Shown: piece after piece, positions 1 to 5,363 of the stretch
Layout: each line of letters begins with the position of its first letter
How positions within the stretch are numbered: position 1 is the stretch's first letter
Source of the DNA: an uncultured Collinsella sp.
GTDB taxonomy: Bacteria; Actinomycetota; Coriobacteriia; Coriobacteriales; Coriobacteriaceae
Length of the DNA stretch: 5,579 bases
Direction of reading: 5' to 3'
Assembly (NCBI GenBank): GCA_958439425.1
Contig: CAUBVH010000051.1
Span: 1 to 5,579 of the forward strand
Translations under genes and position numbers: made by a program
Notes under the pieces: model-generated
Databases searched by the model: none
Told to the model about the DNA's origin: nothing
The model's input: the letters and a program-made list of their open reading frames with translations, nothing else

Positions 1-36
1 TCGCGAGTTTGCAACTGTGTATGTAAGGAGCGACAT

Positions 37-1089
37 ATGACTGTCGAGAAGAAGGATATCGATTGGGGTAGTCTCGGCTTTGGCTACATGAAGACCGATT
101 ACAGCTACGAGGCTCATTGGAAGGATGGCGAGTGGGACGAGGGCGGCCTGACCACCGACCACACCCTGCATGTCTCCGAGTGCGGCGGCATCTTCCATTA
201 CTGCCAGGAGGTCTTTGAGGGCCTGAAGGCCTACACCGCCGAGGACGGCAGCATCGTCTGCTTCCGTCCCGACATGAACGCCGAGCGCATGTACAACTCT
301 GCGCAGCGCCTCGAGATGCCCCCGTTCCCCAAGGACAAGTTCGTTGAGGCCGTCAAGCAGGTCGTTTCTGCCAATGCCGCCTGGGTTCCGCCCTTCGGCT
401 CCGGTGCAACCCTGTACGTGCGTCCATTTATGATCGGTTCCGGTGACGTGATCGGCGTGGCTCCCGCTCCTGAGTACACGTTCCGCATTCTCGTGACCCC
501 GGTCGGTCCGTACTTTAAGGGTGGCCTCAAGCCCGTCAAGCTGCGCGTTTCCGAGTACGACCGCGCCGCACCGCACGGCACCGGCAACATCAAGGCTGGC
601 CTGAACTACGCCATGTCCCTCAAGCCCACGATGGAGGCCCATCGCGAGGGCTATGCCGAGAACCTGTATCTCGACTCTGAGTCCCGCACCTATGTCGAGG
701 AGACCGGCGGCGCGAACGTTCTGTTCGTGAAGGAGGACGGCACGCTCGTCGTTCCGCAGTCGCACACCGACTCCATCTTGCCCTCCATCACCCGTCGTTC
801 GCTTGTTCAGGTTGCCGAGGACCTGGGCATGACCGTTGACCAGCGTCCCGTCGAGTGGGCTGAGGTCAAGTCCGGCACCTTTGTTGAGTGCGGCCTGTGC
901 GGCACCGCTGCCGTCATTTCCCCGGTGGGCGAGATCGACAACAAGGTCTATGGTGCCGATGAGACCGTGACCTTCCCGGCTGGCTACACCGAGATTGGCC
1001 CCGTGATGAAGAAGCTCCGCGAGACCCTGACCGGCATCCAATCTGGTGCTGTCGAGGATAAGCACGACTGGGTTTACACCGTCGCGTAA
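37..1089 (+). CDS. ilvE: Branched-chain amino acid aminotransferase (BCAT, class IV PLP aminotransferase)
   Basis: 350 aa. Members of this family reversibly transfer the amino group between Leu/Ile/Val and 2-oxoglutarate in the cytoplasm, the last step of branched-chain amino acid synthesis or the first of breakdown. The sequence shows the class IV fold-type signature: GTGNIKAGLNYA at about 181-192, with K186 the expected PLP-binding lysine; an EVFEGLKAY block at 58-66; LYVRPFM at 126-132; EETGGANVLF at 221-230, in the cofactor-contacting glutamate region; and CGLCGTAAVISPVG at 285-298, containing the GT that binds the cofactor phosphate. The length of about 350 aa fits the longer BCAT-beta (ilvE_II) subfamily rather than the roughly 305-aa E. 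coli type. The start is set by AAGGAG at 25-30, six bases before ATG. Only 36 bases precede it, so promoter and operon context lie outside the window. It appears intact and converges on lemA. Identification is very secure; the direction of reaction in vivo cannot be read from sequence. Confidence 0.96.
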   Translation: MTVEKKDIDWGSLGFGYMKTDYSYEAHWKDGEWDEGGLTTDHTLHVSECGGIFHYCQEVFEGLKAYTAEDGSIVCFRPDMNAERMYNSAQRLEMPPFPKDKFVEAVKQVVSANAAWVPPFGSGATLYVRPFMIGSGDVIGVAPAPEYTFRILVTPVGPYFKGGLKPVKLRVSEYDRAAPHGTGNIKAGLNYAMSLKPTMEAHREGYAENLYLDSESRTYVEETGGANVLFVKEDGTLVVPQSHTDSILPSITRRSLVQVAEDLGMTVDQRPVEWAEVKSGTFVECGLCGTAAVISPVGEIDNKVYGADETVTFPAGYTEIGPVMKKLRETLTGIQSGAVEDKHDWVYTVA

Positions 1090-1105
1090 GCTGCCATAGC
1101 TGTTC

Positions 1106-1230
1106 GGCCCGAGGGCAACCTTCCTTTCCGGCGCGTCCTCGGATATGCAAGAACCTCCGCAGCGCACTTCGTGCGGCGGAGGTTCTTTCGTCCTGCGGAG
1201 TGCGCCGGAAAGGAAGGTTGCCCTCGGGCC
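1106..1230. repeat. 125-bp nested inverted repeat with perfect 29-bp outer arms
   Basis: Bases 1106-1134 and 1202-1230 are exact reverse complements over 29 bp (left arm starts GGCCCGAGGGCAACC). Between them sits a second, independent hairpin (12-bp arms 1149-1160 and 1176-1187). The element begins 16 bases after the ilvE stop and lies before the strong terminator at 1285-1314. It has no open frame of its own. It could be a dispersed palindromic repeat inserted between ilvE and its terminator, or a structured 3' UTR. The perfect arms are seen directly; mobility is inference. Confidence 0.85.
1149..1188 (+). terminator. Probable intrinsic terminator of ilvE (inner hairpin of the nested repeat)
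   Basis: AAGAACCTCCGC (1149-1160) pairs perfectly with 1176-1187. The pairing continues through CGCAC/GTGCG (1163-1167 with 1171-1175) after a 2-nt AG bulge, closing on a TTC loop. It is followed by a short T-tract (TTCTTTCG, 1183-1190). The hairpin is very stable but its T-tract is weak, so termination may be partial. The stem is flanked by A and T runs on both sides, so it could also act weakly on the opposite strand. Confidence 0.65.
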
Positions 1231-1284
1231 TGCGTTACCTCGGCGCTGCCGTTACGGGCAATATAGATCTGAATGAAAGATGGC

Positions 1285-1314
1285 GCGCGGCCTTTTAGGC
1301 CGCGCTTTTGTTTT
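1285..1314 (+). terminator. Strong rho-independent terminator downstream of ilvE
   Basis: GCGCGGCC (1285-1292), loop TTTTA, and GGCCGCGC (1298-1305) form an 8-bp all-GC stem followed by TTTTGTTTT (1306-1314). This is a textbook + strand terminator. The only upstream + strand gene is ilvE, 195 bases away, so it is either the original ilvE terminator, now separated from its gene by the 1106-1230 repeat, or a second safeguard. Confidence 0.85.
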
Positions 1315-1343
1315 GGTTCGCGCCATGTGGGGGTGATGGCGAC

Positions 1344-1544
1344 GTGCATTTTTGCGAGTATTCTGCAATCGAAGGCCCCTGCATACCGACCTCGGGCAAA
1401 AAATCGGGATTTCTCGATGTTTTCTACGAATGATGGGCGGGGTTATGGGCTGACAGCGTTTGATTTGCAGGGTTATTCGCGGTCTTTGGCATTTATCGTA
1501 GCGCCCGAAGCTCTTGGTTATGTTGAATACTCCTGAAAATGCAC
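1344..1544. repeat. 201-bp MITE-like stretch with 24-bp imperfect terminal inverted repeats
   Basis: Bases 1344-1367 and the reverse complement of 1521-1544 match at 19 of 24 positions, sharing GTGCATTTT at the outer end and GAGTATTC further in. The 153 bases between look less GC-rich than the adjacent genes and hold an imperfect dyad around 1405-1420 (ATCGGGATTTCTCGAT). An open frame runs through on the + strand (ATG at 1273) but has no ribosome binding site and starts before the terminator hairpin, so it is not called as a gene. No clear target-site duplication was found. The shape suggests a small non-autonomous element or a conserved intergenic repeat; no transposase is present here to support mobility. 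Confidence 0.5.
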
Positions 1545-1568
1545 AGCGCTTAGAGGGGGACCTTCGCG

Positions 1569-1614
1569 AAAAAGGAAACCGCCCCGTCGAAGTATGCATT
1601 CGACGGGGCGGTTT
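1569..1614 (-). terminator. Intrinsic terminator of lemA
   Basis: Bases 1576-1591 (AAACCGCCCCGTCGAA) pair perfectly with 1599-1614 over 16 bp around a 7-nt loop. On the minus strand the stem is followed by CC and then TTTTT (1573-1569). It lies 36 bases beyond the lemA stop codon and reads in the lemA direction. In the + direction the tail is not T-rich. Confidence 0.88.
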
Positions 1615-1650
1615 ATGCATTTGGCCGATTAAGGATGCGCTGCCAAACTA

Positions 1651-2202
1651 CTAGAACTTGACGGTCGGGGCCTGGCGGGCTGCTTCGGCGGCCTCGAAGC
1701 CCTGGCGCTCCTTAAACTGGAAGATGCCGGCAAAGATGACAGCCGGGAACGTCTGAATGGCGTTATTGTAGCTGAGCACGCAATCGTTGTAGCTCTGGCG
1801 TGCATAGCTAATCTTGTTCTCAGTATCCTCGAGCGATGCCTGCAGCTGCGTAAAGTTGGTGTTCGCCTTAAGGTCGGGGTAGGCCTCGGCTACGGCGAAG
1901 AGCTGGCGCAGCGCACCGGTCAGCACGTTGTCGGCTTCCATCTTGGCCTCGGGCGTGGTGGCCTTGACGGCGGTGTTGCGCGCGCTGATCACGGCGGAGA
2001 GCGTCTCCTGCTCGTGCTTGGCGTAGCCCTTGACGGTCTCGACAAGGTTGGGGATCAGGTCGTTGCGGCGCTGCAGCTGCGTATCGATGTTCTGCCAGGC
2101 GTTATCGATGCGATTACGCTTGGTGACCATGTTGTTGTAGATGCCGGCGATGGCGCAGACAATCACAATGACAACAACGATGCCGATGATGACGGTAATC
2201 AT
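1651..2202 (-). CDS. lemA: LemA family membrane-anchored protein
   Basis: 183 aa. Residues 2-21 are a strongly hydrophobic N-terminal helix (a single membrane anchor or uncleaved signal) followed by YNNMVTKRN; the remainder is a helical domain. The LemA signature is present throughout: NAWQNIDTQLQRRNDLIPNL at 34-53, VKGYAKHE at 57-64, LFAVAEAYPDLKAN at 101-114, NFTQLQ at 116-121, TENKISYARQSYN at 127-139, TFPAVIFAGIFQFKE at 151-165, and the terminal PTVKF. Length and ends match the family, so it is intact. Start: GGAG (2211-2208 on the minus strand) lies five bases before ATG. LemA proteins are widespread but biochemically poorly defined; in several bacteria they sit beside htpX or TPM-domain genes, but no such partner is visible here. 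It appears monocistronic, with its own promoter and terminator, and is divergent from the TetR-type gene. Family assignment is secure; function is not. Confidence 0.95.
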   Translation of the reverse strand: MITVIIGIVVVIVIVCAIAGIYNNMVTKRNRIDNAWQNIDTQLQRRNDLIPNLVETVKGYAKHEQETLSAVISARNTAVKATTPEAKMEADNVLTGALRQLFAVAEAYPDLKANTNFTQLQASLEDTENKISYARQSYNDCVLSYNNAIQTFPAVIFAGIFQFKERQGFEAAEAARQAPTVKF

Positions 2203-2252
2203 GATGTCTCCGTTTCGAATGGCCGCGGCGGCATGCGCCAGCTGCCGTTGGT

Positions 2253-2311
2253 ATAACGCTACTAGTATACCCGCAACGTTTTGTCGTGCCGAACTTTCCG
2301 GTAAGCGTTAT
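2253..2311. promoter_or_regulatory. Inverted-repeat half-sites flanking the lemA promoter (possible operator region)
   Basis: ATAACGCT at 2253-2260 is the exact reverse complement of AGCGTTAT at 2304-2311. The pair brackets the predicted lemA -10 and -35. Inside are TACTAGTA (2260-2267, palindrome) and GTATA-N10-TATAC (2251-2270). The region lies between lemA and a divergent TetR-type gene, the usual place for a TetR-family operator. The repeats are seen; operator function is inference, and 8-bp repeats at this distance can occur by chance. Confidence 0.3.
2264..2292 (-). promoter_or_regulatory. Probable sigma70-type promoter of lemA
   Basis: On the minus strand, TCGGCA (2292-2287, 4/6 to TTGACA), a 17-bp spacer, and TATACT (2269-2264, 5/6 to TATAAT) point towards lemA, whose start codon is about 60 bases downstream. 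The -10 overlaps the perfect palindrome TACTAGTA (2260-2267), so a repressor bound there would block the promoter. Confidence 0.5.
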
Positions 2312-2401
2312 GTTTTCGGCGGGGTTGGCACCGGGGCAAAGCGCGCGAGGTACAGGTGTAAGATATGCGACAGATTGACGAACGTTGTCTTTGCCCTGAG
2401 G

Positions 2402-2998
2402 ATGGCGATACCAGTGGACCTTCGCATTAAGAAAACCTACCGCGCCCTGTTCGATGCCTTCACCGAGCTTCTCGAGGAGCATCGTTTTGAGGACCTGACG
2501 GTTGCCATGCTGTGCGACCGTGCCATGATTCGCCGCACGACGTTCTACAAGCACTTTCGCGATAAGAACGATTACTTTGCCTTTTATATCGATGAGCTCA
2601 TGTCGGGCCTACCGCAAAAGCGAGCCGATGCGGATGGCGCGGAGGGCGCCGAGGACGTGCGAGCGCTTCGCCACGAAGTGTTCGCTGATGCCATGGATCT
2701 GATTCTGGCGCATGAGCAGCTCATGGATAACATTTTGGCGAGCAGTATGTCGGGTATGCTGACCAGCATGATTTGCGACCGCATCGCGCGCTCCATACGC
2801 GGGCGCGTGATGAGCGCGCTTGACGAGGACGCGCTCGCGCCCGTATCGCTCGAGACGACGTCTGAGTTTGTCGCCGGCGGCATTATTCGGCTCTTTACCA
2901 TTTGGTGGGAATCGGGCCACGTACTAGAGCGCCGATCCGAAATCGCCGACGTGGTCGATGCGCTGTTCGAGCGGACCATGACGCCGGTGAGTCACTAA
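2402..2998 (+). CDS. TetR/AcrR-family transcriptional regulator
   Basis: 198 aa from ATG 2402. The N-terminal DNA-binding domain covers about 7-52, with LRIKKTYRALFDAFTELLEE (helix 1) and a helix-turn-helix LTVAMLCDRAMIRRTTFYKHF at about 32-52, followed by RDKNDYFAFYIDEL. The C-terminal half is helical and ends in FVAGGIIRLFTIWWESG (157-172), a pattern seen in the TetR C-terminal group common in Firmicutes and Actinobacteria that often controls nearby membrane or stress genes. The ligand is unknown. Start choice is uncertain: ATG 2402 has GAGG directly abutting it, whereas GTG 2414 (giving VDLRIKK, 194 aa) has GAGG/GGATGG-like bases upstream and fits the usual family start just before DLR. 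The open frame extends further upstream, but without a recognisable ribosome site. A TAAGAT at 2359-2364 is a weak -10 candidate. It is divergent from lemA. Its stop codon lies 3 bases from the 3' end of tRNA-Ser, leaving no room for its own terminator. Confidence 0.88.
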   Translation: MAIPVDLRIKKTYRALFDAFTELLEEHRFEDLTVAMLCDRAMIRRTTFYKHFRDKNDYFAFYIDELMSGLPQKRADADGAEGAEDVRALRHEVFADAMDLILAHEQLMDNILASSMSGMLTSMICDRIARSIRGRVMSALDEDALAPVSLETTSEFVAGGIIRLFTIWWESGHVLERRSEIADVVDALFERTMTPVSH

Positions 2999-3001
2999 GA
3001 G

Positions 3002-3091
3002 TGGCGGAGAGAGGGGGATTCGAACCCCCGGAACGCTCTCGCGCTCAACGGTTTTCAAGACCGCCGCATTCAACCGCTCTGCCATCTCTCC
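3002..3091 (-). tRNA. tRNA-Ser (anticodon UGA)
   Basis: Read on the minus strand, a 90-nt gene starts GGAGAGATGGCAGAGCGG at 3091 and ends with discriminator G (3005) and an encoded CCA (3004-3002). The 7-bp acceptor stem GGAGAGA/TCTCTCC is perfect. The anticodon loop is CTTGAAA, with TGA complementary to 3055-3057. A long variable arm (AGCGC-GAGA-GCGTT) is typical of class II serine tRNAs, and the T-arm GGGGG-TTCGAAT-CCCCC is canonical. It decodes UCA, and other UCN codons by wobble. A TATCAT (3107-3102, minus strand) 10 bases upstream of the 5' end is a likely -10; no convincing -35 was found. It is divergent from tadA and tail-to-tail with the TetR-type gene. Confidence 0.97.
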
Positions 3092-3142
3092 GTGAGTCGT
3101 AATGATAGCATCGTTTTGGATTTGCAACAGGGGAGGCGAACG

Positions 3143-4927
3143 ATGACGAGCACCGGAATCGATGAGAAGTTCATGCGTGAGGCGCTGTCGGAGGCGCGTG
3201 CCGCCGCGGCGGTGGGCGAGGTGCCGATCGGTGCCGTAGTGGTGCGCGCGGGTGAGATTGTCGCGCGGGCGCATAATCGCCGCGAGCTCGACCAGGATCC
3301 TTCGGCGCATGCCGAGTTTGCGGCCCTATGCGCCGCCGCTCAGTCGCTTGGACGTTGGCGCCTTTCCGATTGTACGGTCTACGTGACGCTCGAGCCCTGC
3401 TGCATGTGCGCGGGGCTTATGGTTAATGCGCGCGTGGGGCGCTGCGTGTACGGCGCGGCCGATGCTAAGGCGGGCGCTCTGGGGTCGCTATACGACCTCA
3501 ATGCCGATTCGCGCCTGAACCATCGGTTTAATGTGACCACCGGCGTGCTGGCGGATGAGTGTCGTGAGGTGTTGAGCGGCTATTTTAGTGGGCTGCGTGG
3601 CGCCGATGGTGCTGGCTGCGGCTGTGGGGCCGATCTTGAGGCGCATGCCGCTCATGCCGAGGCGCTCGCGTGTGCCGAAGAGGATACTGCCGTTGAGGCG
3701 GTCGATTTTGGTGCCGTGTGCCGCCGGCCCCGCCGTGTGCTGCTGGCGATCGACTCCTTTAAGGGCAGCGTTTCGAGCGCGCAGGCGGAGGCGGCGGTTG
3801 CCGAAGGCGTGTGCCGTGTGTGGCCCGATGCCGAGATGGCCGCGTTGCCGCTGGCGGATGGTGGCGAGGGAACGCTCGCCGCCATCGCCGTGCGCGGTGG
3901 CGAGCTTGTGACCTGCGAGGTTACAGGCCCCTTGGGCGACCGCGTGTCTGCCCGGATGCTGGTGGACGGCGAGCACGAGTCGGCTGTTATTGAGATGGCC
4001 GAAGCCGCGGGCATCGGGTATTCGCCCTGCACGGAATCGGCGGCGTTGGCGGCCACAACCTATGGCGTGGGCGAGCTCATGCTTCGCGCGGTCCGTGCCG
4101 GGGCAAAGACTATCTATATTGGTCTGGGCGGTAGTGCCACCAACGACGGCGGCGCCGGCATGCTGCAGGCGCTGGGCGCGCGCGTGGTCGATGATCAGGG
4201 CTGCGATATCGCTCCCGGGCTTGCGGGGCTTGAGCAGGTGGCGAGTATCGATTTGGCGCCAGCGCTTCGGGCTCTGAACGGCGCGCGTGTCGTGGTGCTT
4301 TCCGATGTCGAGAATCCGCTCGTGGGGCGTCGCGGTGCACTGGCGGTGTTTGGCGGGCAGAAGGGCCTGCCGACGGGGGATGCCGAGGCCTTGGGCAAGT
4401 ACGACAGCTGGATGGTCGGCTACGGCCGCCTGCTCGATACGGCGATTGCTAAGGCGCGGGCTCAGGGGTTGCTGCGCGTGCCTGAGGGTGCACGGACATT
4501 TGGCTCGGTGCTCGGCGTGCCCGGCGCGGGCGCTGCCGGTGGTTTGGGCGCGGCGTTGCTGGCGCTCGGTGCGGAGTTGCGCTCAGGTGTAGAAGCCGTG
4601 CTCGACCTCGTGGGGTTTGACGAGCGCGTGCGCGATGTCGACCTGGTCATTACGGGCGAGGGCAATATGGATGAACAGTCCGCCGCCGGCAAGGCGCCGG
4701 TGGGCGTGGCGCGCCGCGCCAAGCGCTATGGCAAGCCGGTGGCCGCTGTCGTGGGCGGTCGCGCCGTCAACCTGGATGCGGTGTATGAGCAGGGTATTGA
4801 CTTGGTTCTGCCGATCTGTCACAAGCCCATGTCCCTCGACCAAGCGCTTAATCCGCAGGAAGCCGCAGCCAACCTCATCCGCGCCGGCGAAGCGGCCGCT
4901 CGATCCTATGACCTTGGCCGTATCTAA
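3143..4927 (+). CDS. tadA: Fusion protein: tRNA adenosine(34) deaminase (TadA) - glycerate 2-kinase
   Basis: 594 aa. GGGAGG at 3131-3136, six bases before ATG 3143, fixes the start; the frame stays open 17 codons upstream, into the tRNA end, without a ribosome site. Residues 1 to about 152 form a full TadA deaminase: VGEVPIGAVVV (24-34), HN (44-45), HAE (H56 zinc ligand, E58 proton shuttle), PCCMC (C86 and C89 zinc ligands), and AGALGSLYDLNADSRLNHRF (110-129). TadA converts A34 to inosine in tRNA-Arg(ACG). Residues 153-196 are a low-complexity linker with Cys and His. Residues 197-594 are a complete glycerate kinase of the GarK/GlxK family (PF02595): AIDSFKGSVS (202-211), ADGGEGT (238-244), GLGGSATNDGGAGML (327-341), SDVENPLVG (387-395), GAAGGLGAAL (463-472), TGEGNMDEQSAAGK (504-517). 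That family phosphorylates glycerate to 2-phosphoglycerate with ATP. No stop, frameshift or well-placed internal ribosome site separates the halves. All catalytic motifs appear intact in both domains. Each domain is secure; whether the product stays fused is unproven. Confidence 0.93.
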   Translation: MTSTGIDEKFMREALSEARAAAAVGEVPIGAVVVRAGEIVARAHNRRELDQDPSAHAEFAALCAAAQSLGRWRLSDCTVYVTLEPCCMCAGLMVNARVGRCVYGAADAKAGALGSLYDLNADSRLNHRFNVTTGVLADECREVLSGYFSGLRGADGAGCGCGADLEAHAAHAEALACAEEDTAVEAVDFGAVCRRPRRVLLAIDSFKGSVSSAQAEAAVAEGVCRVWPDAEMAALPLADGGEGTLAAIAVRGGELVTCEVTGPLGDRVSARMLVDGEHESAVIEMAEAAGIGYSPCTESAALAATTYGVGELMLRAVRAGAKTIYIGLGGSATNDGGAGMLQALGARVVDDQGCDIAPGLAGLEQVASIDLAPALRALNGARVVVLSDVENPLVGRRGALAVFGGQKGLPTGDAEALGKYDSWMVGYGRLLDTAIAKARAQGLLRVPEGARTFGSVLGVPGAGAAGGLGAALLALGAELRSGVEAVLDLVGFDERVRDVDLVITGEGNMDEQSAAGKAPVGVARRAKRYGKPVAAVVGGRAVNLDAVYEQGIDLVLPICHKPMSLDQALNPQEAAANLIRAGEAAARSYDLGRI

Positions 4928-4937
4928 AACCCATCCC

Positions 4938-5016
4938 CTCGATAAGTTGCGGTGAAATACGGAGTGTTTTTGCCTTTAAGGGACCAATTCAGTCCGTATT
5001 CCACCGCAACTTCGAG
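4938..5016. repeat. Inverted repeat directly downstream of the glycerate kinase domain
   Basis: AAGTTGCGGTGAAATACGGA (4944-4963) pairs with 4993-5012 at 19 of 20 positions. CTCG (4938-4941) and CGAG (5013-5016) extend the stem past a 2-nt bulge. The 29-nt loop holds a T-run (4967-4971). It begins 11 bases after the stop codon. A long loop and no T-tract after the stem argue against a simple intrinsic terminator, but an RNA stem here could still protect or end the tadA transcript. A 12-bp perfect palindrome (GAATGGCCATTC, 5016-5027) abuts it. Confidence 0.7.
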
Positions 5017-5063
5017 AATGGCCATTCGAGGTTGGCTGCCTTGGGTCTCGAGCCGGACCGCCT

Positions 5064-5223
5064 GCCACGAAAGGCGACCATCTACTACGTTTAACCGGGT
5101 GCCCTCGACCATCCCGGAATTTGGGAAATAAAAACAGCAGGTAGAGAGCTTGCCGCTTTTCGAAAAAGCACGCTATGGTTGACCCCTGCGACCAAAACGT
5201 AGTAGATAGGCCCTTTTCGTGGC
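5064..5223. repeat. 160-bp MITE-like stretch with 29-bp imperfect terminal inverted repeats
   Basis: Bases 5064-5092 and the reverse complement of 5195-5223 share GCCACGAAA at the outer end and a perfect 13-bp ATCTACTACGTTT at the inner end, about 25 of 29 positions overall. The 102-bp interior has an A-rich patch (5126-5134) and a small GCTTTT-CGA-AAAAGC hairpin near 5155-5169. No plausible gene and no clear target-site duplication were seen. It may be a small non-autonomous element or a conserved structured intergenic sequence. Confidence 0.5.
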
Positions 5224-5242
5224 GCAGCGTCAGACCAGTCTT

Positions 5243-5311
5243 TTTGGAACGGGGCTATTTTGGCTACCTGTCGATCTGATTGCCCGAGTAGTCAAAAAGC
5301 CCCGTTCCAAA
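5243..5311. repeat. Inverted repeat just upstream of the SRP RNA promoter
   Basis: TTTGGAACGGGGCT (5243-5256) is the exact reverse complement of 5298-5311, and TTTTG/CAAAA inside it (5258-5262 with 5293-5297) adds pairing after one bulged base. The remaining loop is about 30 nt. The T-run (5241-5245) precedes rather than follows the stem on the + strand, so it is not a classical terminator. It ends 9 bases before the predicted ffs -35 and may insulate that promoter from upstream transcription. Confidence 0.65.
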
Positions 5312-5320
5312 TTAGCTATC

Positions 5321-5349
5321 TTGCCCCATCGGGCGGGAGCGGGTAAGAT
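5321..5349 (+). promoter_or_regulatory. Probable sigma70-type promoter of the SRP RNA
   Basis: TTGCCC (5321-5326, 4/6), a 17-bp spacer, and TAAGAT (5344-5349, 4/6) are correctly spaced. They predict initiation around 5355-5358, just where the SRP RNA basal helix begins. Spacing and position support it more than the match quality does. Confidence 0.55.
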
Positions 5350-5363
5350 ATATCGAGCGCCTA

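Noticed and set aside
1273..1536. 87-aa + strand open frame in the ilvE-lemA gap
   Set aside because: It has no ribosome binding site, its first codons are the terminator hairpin, and it spans the repeat-like 1344-1544 segment; no recognisable protein family.
1090..1650. CRISPR array
   Set aside because: The repeats here are inverted, not regularly spaced direct repeats, and no cas genes are present.
2141..2401. N-terminal extension of the TetR-type protein upstream of 2402
   Set aside because: The extension overlaps the lemA 5' end and both promoter regions, is not TetR-like, and has no ribosome site.
3092..3142. Start of the tadA fusion at 3092
   Set aside because: That ATG overlaps the 5' boundary of tRNA-Ser and lacks a ribosome site, while ATG 3143 has GGGAGG six bases upstream and matches the TadA N-terminus.
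3716..3739. Separate internal start (GTG 3716 or 3737) for glycerate kinase
   Set aside because: The nearest GAGG (3695-3698) is 17 bases from GTG 3716, too far for normal initiation, and no stop codon ends TadA first. Reinitiation cannot be fully excluded, but the fusion reading is simpler.
3488..4843. Several long open frames on the minus strand and other + frames across the fusion gene
   Set aside because: They are shadow frames from high-GC coding DNA, with Arg/Ala/Pro-rich translations lacking domains and start signals.
4924..5112. 62-aa minus strand open frame after the fusion gene
   Set aside because: It is built largely from the inverted-repeat arms at 4944-5012 and one arm of the 5064-5223 element, overlaps the kinase stop codon, and has no ribosome site; more likely a by-product of the repeats.
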